A stretch of 64,000 nucleotides of DNA from contig NZ_LOJI01000001.1 in assembly GCF_001595965.1 (NCBI RefSeq), positions 526,178 through 590,177 of the forward strand. Direction: 5' to 3'. This DNA comes from Polynucleobacter yangtzensis (lineage in GTDB: Bacteria; Pseudomonadota; Gammaproteobacteria; Burkholderiales; Burkholderiaceae). Shown piece by piece: positions 1 to 9,144 of the stretch (its first letter is position 1; each line of letters opens with the position of its first letter). Both the position numbers and the translations under genes were made by a program. The notes beneath the pieces are model-generated. The model worked only from the letters and a program-made list of their open reading frames with translations. It did no database searches and was not told the DNA's origin.

Positions 1-47
1 TCGATGAAATTATTGCTGCAGCTGAGAATTCATTTAAAAAGCTTTAA
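1..47 (+). CDS. 3' end of an unidentified gene (partial)
   Basis: Reading from base 3 gives an open frame of 14 codons ending DEIIAAAENSFKKL and a TAA at 45-47. It is entered as the tail of a gene that starts left of the window because the frame is open to the edge and the tail has a plausible alanine/lysine-rich helical composition. Nothing in it identifies a family. It converges on apaH, which ends 28 bp further on. It could be a chance open frame. Confidence 0.35.
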   Translation, partial: DEIIAAAENSFKKL

Positions 48-75
48 GCCTTTAAAAATTTATCTTTGCAATGAT

Positions 76-915
76 TTACATCCTGAGTGGGTGGTCATAG
101 CCACCCACTTGAATGATGTCTAATTTCGGGTTGTCTTGATTGGAATCTGCAATTTCCAGTGCGGTGAGTTTTCCGCCCCAGACGCAGCCGGTATCTAGAC
201 CAATGACATTATGTTTACGCATTAAGCCTAGTGTGGACCAATGCCCAAAGTAAATTAAGGTGTTAGCAGTCTTTCTCTTGGGCGCCATGAACCAAGGTGT
301 GTAGCCTTTTGGTCCATCCTCTAAACCTTCTTTACTTTCAAACTCCATTTGACCGGTAGGGCTACAAAATCGCATGCGGGTTAAGGCATTAGTGATGGCT
401 CGCAAGCGTTCATACCCTTTTAGGGAGTTGCTCCATTTGGTGGGGGTGTTACCGTACATATTGGCCAAAAAGGTTTTGTAAGACTTGCCACGCAAGGCCT
501 TTTCTACCTCTTGGGCGCATTCAATGGTTTGTTGTAAGTCCCATTGGGGTAGCACTCCTGCATGAACAGTGAGGACTTTGCCATTACTCAATGCCATGGG
601 GCGATTTCGTATCCAGTCAATGAGCTCTACCCGATCAGGGGCATGCAAAATGGGCTCAACAGTATCTAGCCCTTTCGTTTTACGAAGGCCAGCATCAATT
701 GCAAGTAGGTGCAAATCATGATTACCCAAGATACACTCAGCACGACCAGATTCTTGTAAGGTTTTCAAATGTCGCAATGCACCCAATGAATCAGGCCCGC
801 GATTAACTAAATCCCCCAGAAAAATCATTTTAGATTTTGGAGGAAGCTTTTTGACTAAGGCTTTTAACGAAGGTGCGCAGCCTTGGACATCACCTACGGC
901 ATAGATCTTGCTCAT
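76..915 (-). CDS. apaH: Symmetrical bis(5'-nucleosyl)-tetraphosphatase ApaH
   Basis: A cytoplasmic metallophosphatase that splits Ap4A into two ADP and so removes alarmone-like dinucleotides. The calcineurin-type phosphoesterase signature is clear: GDVQG at residues 8-12, GDLVNRGPDS at 34-43, GNHD at 64-67 and a later HAGV. The 279-residue length is normal for the family. The ATG start gives the usual beta-strand immediately before the first metal ligand. It lies 39 bp downstream of phrB on the same strand, so the two may be co-transcribed. A 9-bp perfect stem sits in its last codons (86-109), without a clear T-run after it. Identification is secure from the motifs. Confidence 0.95.
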   Translation of the reverse strand: MSKIYAVGDVQGCAPSLKALVKKLPPKSKMIFLGDLVNRGPDSLGALRHLKTLQESGRAECILGNHDLHLLAIDAGLRKTKGLDTVEPILHAPDRVELIDWIRNRPMALSNGKVLTVHAGVLPQWDLQQTIECAQEVEKALRGKSYKTFLANMYGNTPTKWSNSLKGYERLRAITNALTRMRFCSPTGQMEFESKEGLEDGPKGYTPWFMAPKRKTANTLIYFGHWSTLGLMRKHNVIGLDTGCVWGGKLTALEIADSNQDNPKLDIIQVGGYDHPLRM

Positions 916-954
916 ACCTAATCTTAAAGCGGAAATGAGGGCTTATGGATTTTG

Positions 955-2427
955 TTAAGTGATTTTTTTCACAACACTGTAGCGCACTAAAGTCTTCTTG
1001 CGCGCTTCATCATGATCTACAACCGGCAATGGGTAATCTCTTCCCAGGCTGATGCCTGCCGCCTCTAGCTCGATATGGCCAGCCTTCCACGGGGCGTGAA
1101 TCGACTTCTTGGAGAGTATTTCTAATTGCGGTAGATAGCGTTTGATGAACTTGCCCTCTGGATCAAACTTTTCTGATTGGGTAATAGGATTAAAGATTCG
1201 GAAATACGGCTGGGCATCGCAGCCTGACGAAGAAGCCCATTGCCAGCCACCATTATTAGAGGAGAGTTCAAAGTCATTGAGATGTTCAGCAAAATAAGCC
1301 TCACCCCAGCGCCAATCTATTCCCAAATCTTTCGTTAGAAAGCTGGCCACCACCATCCGTAAGCGGTTATGCATATAGCCACTTTGATTCAGTTGATGCA
1401 TGGCTGCATCAACAAGTGGGTAACCAGTTTTACCTTCACACCAAGCGGTAAATAATTTCTTAGCAGTGGCACCACTCTCCCACGCAATATTATCGTAGTC
1501 GGGTTTAAAAGATGCGCCCTTAGCAAGGCGAGGATGATTAGCCAGAATCATGAAGTAAAAATCACGCCATATTAATTCGCTTAACCAAATAGTGGCACCC
1601 ATGCTTCCCGCTAGCATGCGTCGATGAGCTTCGCGCACTAAACCTCGAATGGATAACATGCCAAAACGTAAGTGGGTGGAGAGATAACTCACGCCCTTGA
1701 TCGCGGGAAAGTCTCTGCCAACCTGGTATTGATCTATGCGATGAAGAAAGTCTTCTAAAAAGGCTTGGCCACCTTCAGAGCCAGGCGGCAGGTAGCTTTC
1801 AACGCCGGTGGGGCAAAAACCCATAGACTCTAAGGAAGGAAATGGTGCGGATAATTTCTTGGGAATCTCTGCAAGCTGCCCTGGTTTCGGATTGCATTCA
1901 TAAGCAGAGAGATCTTTTTCTTGAAGTGTCTTGAGCCAATTATTTTTATATGGCGTAAAAATAGAAAAGACGGTATTCGAATTGGTCAAAATTTCTTTTT
2001 TCTCAAAGATCACTTGATCTTTAAAAGTCTCAAACCCAATACCTTGTTTTTCTAACTGAACCCTGACAGTCTCATCGCGCTCAATTGCTGAAGGCTCATA
2101 GTCATGATTGGTAAATACTGTGTTTACACCGAGTTCTTTGGCAATTTCGGGAATGCATTGAGTTGGTTGACCGTAGCGGACAATCAGTCCTCCACCTTGT
2201 TTACGTAGTTCATCATCGATTTGTTTTAAGCCTTGCCAGATGAAATCAACCCTGCGGTCATGTTTAAGACCATTGGCATCAAGCTCACCCTTCAACAAGG
2301 GTTTGAGAATATCGGTGTCAAAAATGAAAGTGAGCCAAACTTGCCCACCCTCTTTGAGTGCGTAATGGAGGGCTGCATTGTCATACAGGCGGAGATCGCG
2401 GCGGAGCCAAACAAGTGCTTTTTGCAT
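955..2427 (-). CDS. phrB: Deoxyribodipyrimidine photo-lyase
   Basis: A light-driven flavoprotein that repairs UV-induced cyclobutane pyrimidine dimers in DNA. The N-terminal antenna domain begins with the typical LVWLRRDLRLYDNAAL. The C-terminal FAD-binding domain shows WRDFYFMIL, then MHNRLRMVVASFLTKDL, then SSNNGGWQWASSSGCDAQPY, the flavin and DNA-lesion pocket signature of class I CPD photolyases. The 490 residues are full length. It is divergent from the YdcF-like gene, with a 73-bp gap that must hold both promoters. A cryptochrome-like role is possible in principle, but the conserved C-terminal block favours repair. Confidence 0.95.
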   Translation of the reverse strand: MQKALVWLRRDLRLYDNAALHYALKEGGQVWLTFIFDTDILKPLLKGELDANGLKHDRRVDFIWQGLKQIDDELRKQGGGLIVRYGQPTQCIPEIAKELGVNTVFTNHDYEPSAIERDETVRVQLEKQGIGFETFKDQVIFEKKEILTNSNTVFSIFTPYKNNWLKTLQEKDLSAYECNPKPGQLAEIPKKLSAPFPSLESMGFCPTGVESYLPPGSEGGQAFLEDFLHRIDQYQVGRDFPAIKGVSYLSTHLRFGMLSIRGLVREAHRRMLAGSMGATIWLSELIWRDFYFMILANHPRLAKGASFKPDYDNIAWESGATAKKLFTAWCEGKTGYPLVDAAMHQLNQSGYMHNRLRMVVASFLTKDLGIDWRWGEAYFAEHLNDFELSSNNGGWQWASSSGCDAQPYFRIFNPITQSEKFDPEGKFIKRYLPQLEILSKKSIHAPWKAGHIELEAAGISLGRDYPLPVVDHDEARKKTLVRYSVVKKIT

Positions 2428-2500
2428 AGCCCCTATATTAGGGCTTATTCAACTTAAATGCAGACGGCAGGGTAGGGTAGTCGGGTTAAGATCTTAGGCA

Positions 2501-3313
2501 ATGATGGATACGATCTTTTTTATTCTCTCGAAAGTAGTGCAATTTTGCATTGAGCCACTCAATTGGGTGATCGCCTTTGTCTTATTGGGCCTCCTTTTCT
2601 TGTCCCTACGCAAACCTCATCTTTGTAAGCGTTTTTTAGTACTAGCGCTCTTCGATCTTCTGCTAGTGGGCTGGTTACCTGCCTCAGAGTTACCGTTGAG
2701 AGCTATTGAAAATCTGGTTCCTAAGGCGACTTTACCAAATGATCTCAATAATAAGATTGGGGGCATCATTATTTTAGGTGGTGCAATTTCTGGTGAACAG
2801 ATCGCAGTGGATCGGGGGGAGATATCTATTCATTCTTCAGCAGAGCGCGTTACAAAGGGGTTTGAGTTCGCTCGTAAGCATCCCAACCTACCTTATATCT
2901 TTAGCGGCGCCTCTGGGCGTATTAATCCGAGAGGCATATCCGAGGCGGATGCTTTTAAACAGTTGGTTCAGGAACAGGGCCTAAATGAAGCTCAGGCTCA
3001 TTATGAAAATCAATCTCGTAACACCTATGAGAATGTGCTTTATATGAAGCCGATGATCCAAGAGCTTGGGGCAAAGGATGAAGCTGGACAATTAAAGCCT
3101 TGGCTACTAATCACCTCAGCCAGCCATATGTATCGATCGGTCAAAATCTTTGAAAAACAAGATTTACCTGTATTGCCTTTACCGGTGGATTACCAGACTG
3201 CTAATCGCCTGCAGTGGACAGAGTTCAACTTGGTCGATGGCGCACAAAACTGGCATGCTGTAGTGCATGAGGCTGTGGGCCTGCTGGCTTACTGGATTAC
3301 CGGAAAAATCTAG
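2501..3313 (+). CDS. YdcF/ElyC-like DUF218 membrane protein
   Basis: A DUF218-domain protein of the YdcF/SanA/ElyC group, which is linked to envelope maintenance; the biochemical role is not established. Two hydrophobic segments near residues 15-32 and 42-62 anchor it in the inner membrane. The soluble domain carries IIILGGAIS, a central FSGASGR, ENQSRNTYENV and LITSASHMYRS, the conserved order of DUF218. Two consecutive ATG codons (2501 and 2504) are both possible starts. It is divergent from phrB and 21 bp upstream of yqgE, so it probably heads the yqgE-ruvX-pyrR-pyrB run. Confidence 0.8.
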   Translation: MMDTIFFILSKVVQFCIEPLNWVIAFVLLGLLFLSLRKPHLCKRFLVLALFDLLLVGWLPASELPLRAIENLVPKATLPNDLNNKIGGIIILGGAISGEQIAVDRGEISIHSSAERVTKGFEFARKHPNLPYIFSGASGRINPRGISEADAFKQLVQEQGLNEAQAHYENQSRNTYENVLYMKPMIQELGAKDEAGQLKPWLLITSASHMYRSVKIFEKQDLPVLPLPVDYQTANRLQWTEFNLVDGAQNWHAVVHEAVGLLAYWITGKI

Positions 3314-3334
3314 ATCTTCGGTAAAATAAAGGCC

Positions 3335-3979
3335 ATGACTTCTGCTAAAAAAGCACCCTCTGCTTCAGATATAGCGGCTTCGCCAGAGTCATCAATTTCT
3401 TTTTCTGCCGACCATCTTGCTAATCAGTTTTTAATTGCTATGCCAGGGATGGTTGACCCTAATTTTGCCGGCTCAGTAATTTATCTTTTTGAGCATACTG
3501 AGAGAGGTGCTATGGGGTTGGTGGTTAATAGGCCAACTGAGGTTAACTTAAGTACTCTGTTTGACAAAATCGATCTCAAGTTGGAGATTGCTCCTTTATT
3601 GGACCAGCCAGTTTATTTTGGTGGGCCTGTTCAGGTAGAGCGTGGTTTTGTTTTGCACGAATCCAATCCCAAGCTTTCTTACAGCTCCTCATTAATCATT
3701 CCGGGCGGTTTAACTATGACTACCTCTAAGGATGTATTGGAGGAGGTAGCCAACGGTAAAGGGCCTGCACAGTTTTTAATGACTCTGGGTTATGCGGGTT
3801 GGGGTGCGGGACAGCTCGAAGAGGAGATTACCCTTAATGGTTGGATTAATGTTCCGCTGAACCGCGAGCAAATGATAGAAATTATCTTTAATACTCCCTC
3901 AAGCCAGCGCTATCAAAAGGCGATGAATCATTTAGGTTTTGATCTCTCTGACCTCTCTGGAGAGGCGGGGCATGCATAA
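3335..3979 (+). CDS. yqgE: YqgE/AlgH family protein
   Basis: A UPF0301 (YqgE/AlgH) protein of unknown biochemical function, once linked to alginate regulation in Pseudomonas. The hallmark N-terminal block is present: FLIAMPGMVDPNFAGSVIY, then GAMGLVVNRPTEV, then VYFGGPVQVERGFVLH and the C-terminal TLGYAGWGAGQLEEEI. The 214 residues include about 25 extra N-terminal residues rich in Ser and Ala. Its stop codon overlaps the start of ruvX, the usual proteobacterial pairing, which supports translational coupling. Confidence 0.9.
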   Translation: MTSAKKAPSASDIAASPESSISFSADHLANQFLIAMPGMVDPNFAGSVIYLFEHTERGAMGLVVNRPTEVNLSTLFDKIDLKLEIAPLLDQPVYFGGPVQVERGFVLHESNPKLSYSSSLIIPGGLTMTTSKDVLEEVANGKGPAQFLMTLGYAGWGAGQLEEEITLNGWINVPLNREQMIEIIFNTPSSQRYQKAMNHLGFDLSDLSGEAGHA

Positions 3980-4403
3980 GCCCGCTGCATCTATTGCACC
4001 TATTACGGTGATGGCATTTGACTATGGGACTAGACGTGTAGGTGTTGCCGTTGGCAATTCAGTAACAAAGGCAGGCGAACCTTTGAAGACCATTTCAGCA
4101 GTCAATAGCGATACCTTATTTAAAGACATAGAGATGCTTCTGGCAGATTGGCAGCCTGATCTATTGGTGGTTGGCCGACCAACACATCCAGATGGTAAAC
4201 CCCATGAGATGACGGCCAAAGCCACGCGTTTTGGCAATCAATTACATGGCCGTTTTCATTTGCCAGTAGTCTGGGTGGATGAGCGCTACTCCTCCGTAGT
4301 TTTAGAGGGTGATCTCCAGATGCGGGACAATCTAGATGCTCACTCGGCAGCCATTATTTTGGAGCAGTATTTTGCAGAAGTCGGCTCTAAGGCTGTCGAA
4401 TAA
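3972..4403 (+). CDS. ruvX: RuvX/YqgF putative pre-16S rRNA nuclease
   Basis: An RNase H-fold nuclease (YqgF) that matures the 5' end of 16S rRNA and was first described as a Holliday-junction resolvase. The first catalytic strand reads VMAFDYGTRRVGVAVGN, and later blocks are LLVVGRPTHPDGKPH, VVWVDERYSSV and the C-terminal DAHSAAIILEQYF, giving the expected acidic triad. The open frame extends upstream, but ATG 3972 is preferred because it overlaps the yqgE stop by 8 bp and avoids a long non-conserved extension. That gives 143 residues, close to family size. An internal ATG 39 bp later is an alternative. Confidence 0.9.
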   Translation: MHKPAASIAPITVMAFDYGTRRVGVAVGNSVTKAGEPLKTISAVNSDTLFKDIEMLLADWQPDLLVVGRPTHPDGKPHEMTAKATRFGNQLHGRFHLPVVWVDERYSSVVLEGDLQMRDNLDAHSAAIILEQYFAEVGSKAVE

Positions 4404-4435
4404 AAATGCAGTTTATATATAGCGGTGATTAAAGA

Positions 4436-4936
4436 ATGAATGCAGAACAGTTATACGAAAAATTACTAGCAAAGCTTCGTGGGTTGAAGCAGGCAGAATC
4501 TTTTGAATTGGTCGGACTTGCAATGGGCGGTGCCTGGATTGCCGCGCGTTTAGCGAAAGACTTAGGTTTGCCGCACTACGGCGTCATTAATGTGGCTTTT
4601 CATCGTGATGACTATGCGGAAAAAGGTATGACTGCACTTCGGACGGCTAGCACCATGACGACCCATCTACCATTTGATGTTAACGGTGCCACTGTGATTT
4701 TGATTGATGATGTTCTGTTAACTGGCAGAACTGTTAGAGCCGCCCTAAATGAGTTGTTTGATTTTGGTAGACCAGCACATGTGGAGTTAATGGTCTTGGC
4801 TGATCGTGGTAACCGAGAGCTTCCTGTGTGCGCCAATTTTGTTGGTGAAGAGGTAAGTGTTCCAGATCACCAAATTCTGGTTTTAGAAAAAGATACAGCT
4901 GGGAAATTCAGTTTCGTACTAGAGGAGCGTGAGTGA
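4436..4936 (+). CDS. pyrR: Bifunctional PyrR-type pyrimidine regulator / uracil phosphoribosyltransferase
   Basis: A type I phosphoribosyltransferase-fold protein that in other bacteria regulates pyrimidine genes and has uracil phosphoribosyltransferase activity. The PRPP-binding loop [18 protein letters not shown] lies at about residues 87-104, and the N-terminal [12 protein letters not shown] flexible-loop region is present. At 166 residues it is of normal size. Its TGA overlaps the ATG of pyrB (TGATG), so the pair is translationally coupled. No leader attenuator is visible in the 32 bp between ruvX and pyrR, so any RNA-binding regulation by this PyrR would act elsewhere. Confidence 0.9.
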   Translation: MNAEQLYEKLLAKLRGLKQAESFELVGLAMGGAWIAARLAKDLGLPHYGVINVAFHRDDYAEKGMTALRTASTMTTHLPFDVNGATVILIDDVLLTGRTVRAALNELFDFGRPAHVELMVLADRGNRELPVCANFVGEEVSVPDHQILVLEKDTAGKFSFVLEERE

Positions 4937-5904
4937 TGAGTTCGATATATCAGCCAGTGAATCAATTTAATGCTGCCGGAGAGCTTACACATCTTCTAAC
5001 CCTTGAAGGACTTCCTAAAGAACAAATCGTTCATATTCTGGATACGGCTCAGCAGTTTGTCAGTGTGACCGATCCATCACGTGAGGTAAAGAAGGTTCCC
5101 TTGTTAAGGGGTAAAAGTGTATTTAATCTCTTCTTCGAGAACTCTACTCGCACTAGAACAACTTTTGAGATCGCTGCCAAGCGTTTATCGGCAGACGTCA
5201 TTAACTTAGATATTTCTACATCATCAACTGCAAAAGGAGAAAGTCTCCTCGATACTATTGATAACTTGGTAGCGATGCAGGCAGATATTTTTGTTGTTCG
5301 TCATAGCGTATCTAGGGCGCCAATTGAAATTGCTAACCACGTACCAGCACATGTGCATGTGGTGAATGCTGGCGATGGCAGTCATCAGCATCCTACCCAA
5401 GGGTTACTGGATATGTATACGATGCGCCACTTCAAACAAAGCTTCAAAGGTTTAAAAGTGGCAATTGTGGGTGATATTGTTCACAGTCGTGTAGCAAAGT
5501 CGAATATTCATGCTTTAACTACTTTGGGGTGCGAAGACATCCGTGCTATTGGCCCAGAAAGCTTATTACCAAGTGATTTGGACATGTTGGGTGTTAAGGT
5601 CTTCCACAGCATGGAAGAGGGTTTAAAAGATGTTGATGTGGTGATGACCCTGCGTATTCAGAAAGAGCGCATGGAGGCTGGTCAAGTTCCCGAGGGAGAT
5701 GCATTTTTTAAACAGTACGGCTTAACACCGGCTCGCTTGGCTCTCGCCAAATCTGATGCCATCGTGATGCATCCAGGTCCAATGAATCGTGGGGTAGAGA
5801 TCGATTCAGCGGTAGCCGATGGCCCGCAGTCGGTCATCTTGAATCAAGTGACCTTTGGTATTGCGGTGCGTATGGCAGTGATGTCAATTGTGGCTGGAAA
5901 TTAA
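4936..5904 (+). CDS. pyrB: Aspartate carbamoyltransferase catalytic chain
   Basis: Catalyses carbamoyl phosphate plus aspartate to carbamoyl aspartate, the committed step of UMP synthesis. The carbamoyl-phosphate site [18 protein letters not shown] is at about residues 60-77, the aspartate loop region has [11 protein letters not shown] and the C-terminal [11 protein letters not shown] is intact. ATG 4936 is preferred over GTG 4933 because it overlaps the pyrR stop. No pyrC or regulatory pyrI follows; instead a glycosyltransferase gene converges and overlaps its last 21 bp. In related genomes, as I recall, pyrC usually follows, so this end looks like an insertion boundary. Confidence 0.95.
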   Translation: MSSIYQPVNQFNAAGELTHLLTLEGLPKEQIVHILDTAQQFVSVTDPSREVKKVPLLRGKSVFNLFFENSTRTRTTFEIAAKRLSADVINLDISTSSTAKGESLLDTIDNLVAMQADIFVVRHSVSRAPIEIANHVPAHVHVVNAGDGSHQHPTQGLLDMYTMRHFKQSFKGLKVAIVGDIVHSRVAKSNIHALTTLGCEDIRAIGPESLLPSDLDMLGVKVFHSMEEGLKDVDVVMTLRIQKERMEAGQVPEGDAFFKQYGLTPARLALAKSDAIVMHPGPMNRGVEIDSAVADGPQSVILNQVTFGIAVRMAVMSIVAGN

Positions 5905-6807
5905 TTTAGTAATTTCCGCCGCAATTTGCTCATCAAAATTCACATGACTATCTAGTATTAACTCATCTTGAGCGGCAGCTGCAGAGTGCTCTAGATTGTT
6001 ACTAATGACCACATTGAAATCACAGAGCGTTGATAGGCCAAACATTTGAGCCCAAGAATTATTCCGATAAGGGTTTATTTCTAAGACTTTAACGTCGTCG
6101 TTTAAAAAAAGCAGGTTAAATACGCCAGCACCTACCATGTAGGTAAAGGTCTGAGCATTTGCTAGCGTCTGAAGATAGTCTTTGAAACTGAGTTTAGACA
6201 AGAAGACTTGATCAATATGGTTTGCCTTTAAAAATTCCTGGTCAATATTGAGTAGATTCTTGCGGCTGAGCTCGTTTCTGCCATAGATCAGGTTTTTATT
6301 TCGTATCTCAGAAATGCCGTGTTTTGCAAAACAGATTGTTTTAATCTCTCGGCAAATTTCTTGAAAGTTAGGATAGATTTTAAGATCTCTACCTTCAGGA
6401 GTAACGACCAGCTTAGAAAATGCATAAGCCTTGTCGTAATCTAAAAAGATTAAATCTTTAGGGTCAATGATGGATTCCAGAAATTCTCTTTGGAATGTAT
6501 TGCCTTTAATAGAGACGCAGACTCGTTTTTTATTTTTTCTCCACTCAAGATAAAAGGGGAAGAAAACATCATGAAAAAAATGGGCGATATTGTCTGTGTG
6601 AATAATTAATAAATAAAATTCTTCACCTTCTAGATTTTCGACCTCTAAATCAATAGGCAATAGTGACCAGCGCCTAGCGTAATGAACGCGGTCATTTTTT
6701 ACTGAAATTGGATTCTTGCTATAGAGCTGATCTTTGAAGAGGATATAGCTCGCGCTCCCGGCAAACTTAAATAGCCATTTCTGAAAGAAGTCTTTAATTT
6801 TGTGCAT
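5884..6807 (-). CDS. Glycosyltransferase family 61-like protein
   Basis: A probable sugar transferase of the DUF563/GT61 type. The visible pattern is [14 protein letters not shown] (about residues 70-85), a strand with [14 protein letters not shown], a lysine/leucine-rich middle, then [14 protein letters not shown] and [12 protein letters not shown], which matches the order of GT61 C-terminal motifs (R..RxxxN, GAGxxNxxF, xEI.P). The sugar and linkage cannot be told. It is the first gene of polysaccharide block 1, overlaps pyrB tail-to-tail by 21 bp and is divergent from the next transferase. It looks more AT-rich than pyrB by eye, consistent with transfer. Confidence 0.65.
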   Translation of the reverse strand: MHKIKDFFQKWLFKFAGSASYILFKDQLYSKNPISVKNDRVHYARRWSLLPIDLEVENLEGEEFYLLIIHTDNIAHFFHDVFFPFYLEWRKNKKRVCVSIKGNTFQREFLESIIDPKDLIFLDYDKAYAFSKLVVTPEGRDLKIYPNFQEICREIKTICFAKHGISEIRNKNLIYGRNELSRKNLLNIDQEFLKANHIDQVFLSKLSFKDYLQTLANAQTFTYMVGAGVFNLLFLNDDVKVLEINPYRNNSWAQMFGLSTLCDFNVVISNNLEHSAAAAQDELILDSHVNFDEQIAAEITKLISSHN

Positions 6808-6892
6808 GCACTTTAATATTTAATGTGTAAGGGGAAGCCTACTATAATTCTAGACACTAATGTGATTTTAAGCGGTGATATAAGGGTGCTGA

Positions 6893-8248
6893 TTGAAGGC
6901 TAAATCTATTACGCAACAGAAAAACTGGCTTCTTCTATCTCATGCTTTCAACATGGATGGTAGGGCAGCTAGTTTGACCATTACCGATAAGATCCCATAT
7001 TTCTTAGAGGCCGGTGTTAAGCCAATTGTTTTTAGTGCCATTACTGGTTTAAAAGATGAGCGTTTCCCTCATAAGCAGTTTTTAGCCTGGGGCCCAGCAG
7101 CCTTTAGGTTTGATTTTCGACATTGGATAGCCAATCAATATGGGCGCGGGTTTATTTACAAGCTCCTGACACGCACCGTTTCTATACTCCTAGCCCCATT
7201 TATCGGTATTGAAAAACTCCTCTTGGGGTATTCGAGCCAGTGGTCTTGGGCCTTGCCTGCATTTGTGCGCGGTTATCTCTTAATTCGCAGTGGTAAGGTG
7301 GATGTAATCTATTCCATTGGTAGTGCTTGGTCAGCACATTTAGCTGGAGTTTGGTTAAAGCGTGCCACAGGCTTGCCTTTGATTTCAGAGGTGCATGATC
7401 CCTTAGTGATTCGTAAGAATCCCAATGACCAGGGATTTGAGAAGCCCAAAAATCGAGATGCGCGCTTTCGGCACTATTTAGAAAGTCAGCTTTGCAAGTA
7501 TTCAGATTATGTCTGGTGGTTTACCGATGGGGCACTCCATTACGCCAAAGTCAGAAATCCGAATTTAAATACCCCTGGCAATGCTAGAGGGTTTGTAGTG
7601 ATGCCTGGCGCCAATCCCCCGGGTGAAATGCAGGGGACGTCTCAACATCAATACGGTGAATATTTAAATTTATGTCACTTTGGTTCCTTGGCAAATGACA
7701 GATCGCTCTCTATTGTTTTGCGGGCAGCACATACGTTGTTTCAAAAGTATCCTGACGCTAGAAATCATCTACGAGTTCACGCCTATGGCGCACCCTTAGA
7801 TTCTTTATCTGTGGCCGCTATTAATCAGTATGGTTTTTCTGATGTTTTATTAGCGCACGGTCGCTTAGAGCGCGATCCGGTCAGCGGTAAATCAGGGCGC
7901 GAGCGAGTTGCACAAAAAATGCAAGAAGCTGATGCATTGATTTTGCTCCACGGCAATGATGAATGGTGCGCAGAGTACATTCCATCGAAGTTTTATGACT
8001 ATCTTTGGTCTGGCAGACCTATTTGGGGTATTACCCACCGCAATCCACAATTAGATCAAATGCTATTGGATCGAAAGTCCTATTTAAGTGCTGATGGGGA
8101 TGAGAAGGGGATTGCTATGGCCCTCGAAAGAATTTGGTTAGATTGGCAGCAAAAACAGCTTCTGCAGCCAATTTGGCAGCCAATTGGCGTTGATCAGGCA
8201 GTTAGCAGTATTCTTTCGCATATTGCTCAAGAAAAGGTCGTCTCTTGA
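6893..8248 (+). CDS. GT4-type glycosyltransferase
   Basis: A 451-residue protein with the two-lobed GT-B layout of family 4. The N-terminal lobe has WLLLSHAFNMDGRA and VIYSIGSAWSAHLAG, then LISEVHDPLV at the lobe junction. The C-terminal lobe ends with EADALILLHG and YIPSKFYDYLWSGRPIWGI, the nucleotide-sugar binding and membrane-edge signature. The start is TTG 6893, since no ATG occurs before the conserved first strand. It is divergent from the GT61-like gene and coupled to the following gene through a TTGA start/stop overlap. Donor and acceptor are unknown. Confidence 0.75.
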   Translation: MKAKSITQQKNWLLLSHAFNMDGRAASLTITDKIPYFLEAGVKPIVFSAITGLKDERFPHKQFLAWGPAAFRFDFRHWIANQYGRGFIYKLLTRTVSILLAPFIGIEKLLLGYSSQWSWALPAFVRGYLLIRSGKVDVIYSIGSAWSAHLAGVWLKRATGLPLISEVHDPLVIRKNPNDQGFEKPKNRDARFRHYLESQLCKYSDYVWWFTDGALHYAKVRNPNLNTPGNARGFVVMPGANPPGEMQGTSQHQYGEYLNLCHFGSLANDRSLSIVLRAAHTLFQKYPDARNHLRVHAYGAPLDSLSVAAINQYGFSDVLLAHGRLERDPVSGKSGRERVAQKMQEADALILLHGNDEWCAEYIPSKFYDYLWSGRPIWGITHRNPQLDQMLLDRKSYLSADGDEKGIAMALERIWLDWQQKQLLQPIWQPIGVDQAVSSILSHIAQEKVVS

Positions 8249-9144
8249 AAGACATTGTTCTTTACTGTAAGTCCTATCGCAAAGATTTCTTGCGACTTAA
8301 GCGCCTACTGCAGTCCATATCTCAATATAACAGCGATCGCATTCCGTTTTATATTTCCACTCCTCAAGCTGACCATGATTTATTAGTTCAGCTAATTGGT
8401 AGCGAAGGCTATCAATGGGTTTCGGATGAGTCCATTATTCAGGCAAACACAAGCGTACCAGCGGGAATCGAGAAAGATAAATCGGGTAGCTTGACTCAGC
8501 AAATTATTAAATCAGAATTCTGGCGCCTAGGATTATGCGAGAACTATGTTTGTTTGGATTCTGATTGTCTATTTATTAAAAACTTTTATCGGTCTGATTT
8601 CTTGGCTGATGATGGCAATCCCTACACAGTCATTTACCAAAACAAAGAATATTTCCAGTTAGCAGTTGATCGCGGCTTTGCCAAGGCGCCACTTCAGTTA
8701 ATCGCTGAGGGCGATAGGGTGAAACAGTTGTTTGGGCGTCTTGGGCCTAATTACTATTGCCCTTGCCCGCCATTTATTTGGTCGGCCAAGGTATGGAGCT
8801 CTCTTGATGAGAGTTATCTCAAGCCTAAGGGGCTTACCTTCTGGGATATTTGCACTCCAGAGCATCCGGAGACCTTGCTGTATCTAGAGGCCTTGTTAAA
8901 TTTCAAGGCTATCCCATTGCATCCTATAGAGCAACTCTTTCGGATTTATTACTATGATTGGCACTTTTTCTTGTTGCGCAGAAGCGGTGAGACGCTAGAT
9001 AAGCTTAAGCAAAATTATTTGGGTGTGATTTATCAGTCAAGTTGGGATCTCAGCTTGGACTATGGTGCGAGCCAAAAATCTCTTGCATCAAGAGCGCTGA
9101 AAAAGTTGAAACGATTCGGCCGTTACTTACAAAGCTTTATTTAA
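8245..9144 (+). CDS. DUF6492-like putative glycosyltransferase
   Basis: A 299-residue GT-A-like protein. The N-terminal VLYCKSYRKDFLRLKRLL, the YVCLDSDCLFIKNF block with a DSD metal-binding signature (about residues 100-113) and the following YTVIYQNKEY resemble DUF6492 proteins found in polysaccharide loci. The TTG start at 8245 overlaps the previous stop as TTGA, and its own TAA shares one base with the ATG of the next gene. The three genes 6893-10064 therefore form a tightly coupled unit. It most likely transfers a sugar; no specificity can be read. Confidence 0.6.
   Translation: MKDIVLYCKSYRKDFLRLKRLLQSISQYNSDRIPFYISTPQADHDLLVQLIGSEGYQWVSDESIIQANTSVPAGIEKDKSGSLTQQIIKSEFWRLGLCENYVCLDSDCLFIKNFYRSDFLADDGNPYTVIYQNKEYFQLAVDRGFAKAPLQLIAEGDRVKQLFGRLGPNYYCPCPPFIWSAKVWSSLDESYLKPKGLTFWDICTPEHPETLLYLEALLNFKAIPLHPIEQLFRIYYYDWHFFLLRRSGETLDKLKQNYLGVIYQSSWDLSLDYGASQKSLASRALKKLKRFGRYLQSFI

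Noticed and set aside
86-109. Hairpin AGTGGGTGG / CCACCCACT near the end of apaH
   Set aside because: It lies within the last apaH codons and lacks an adjacent T-run on the minus strand; not strong enough to be called a terminator.
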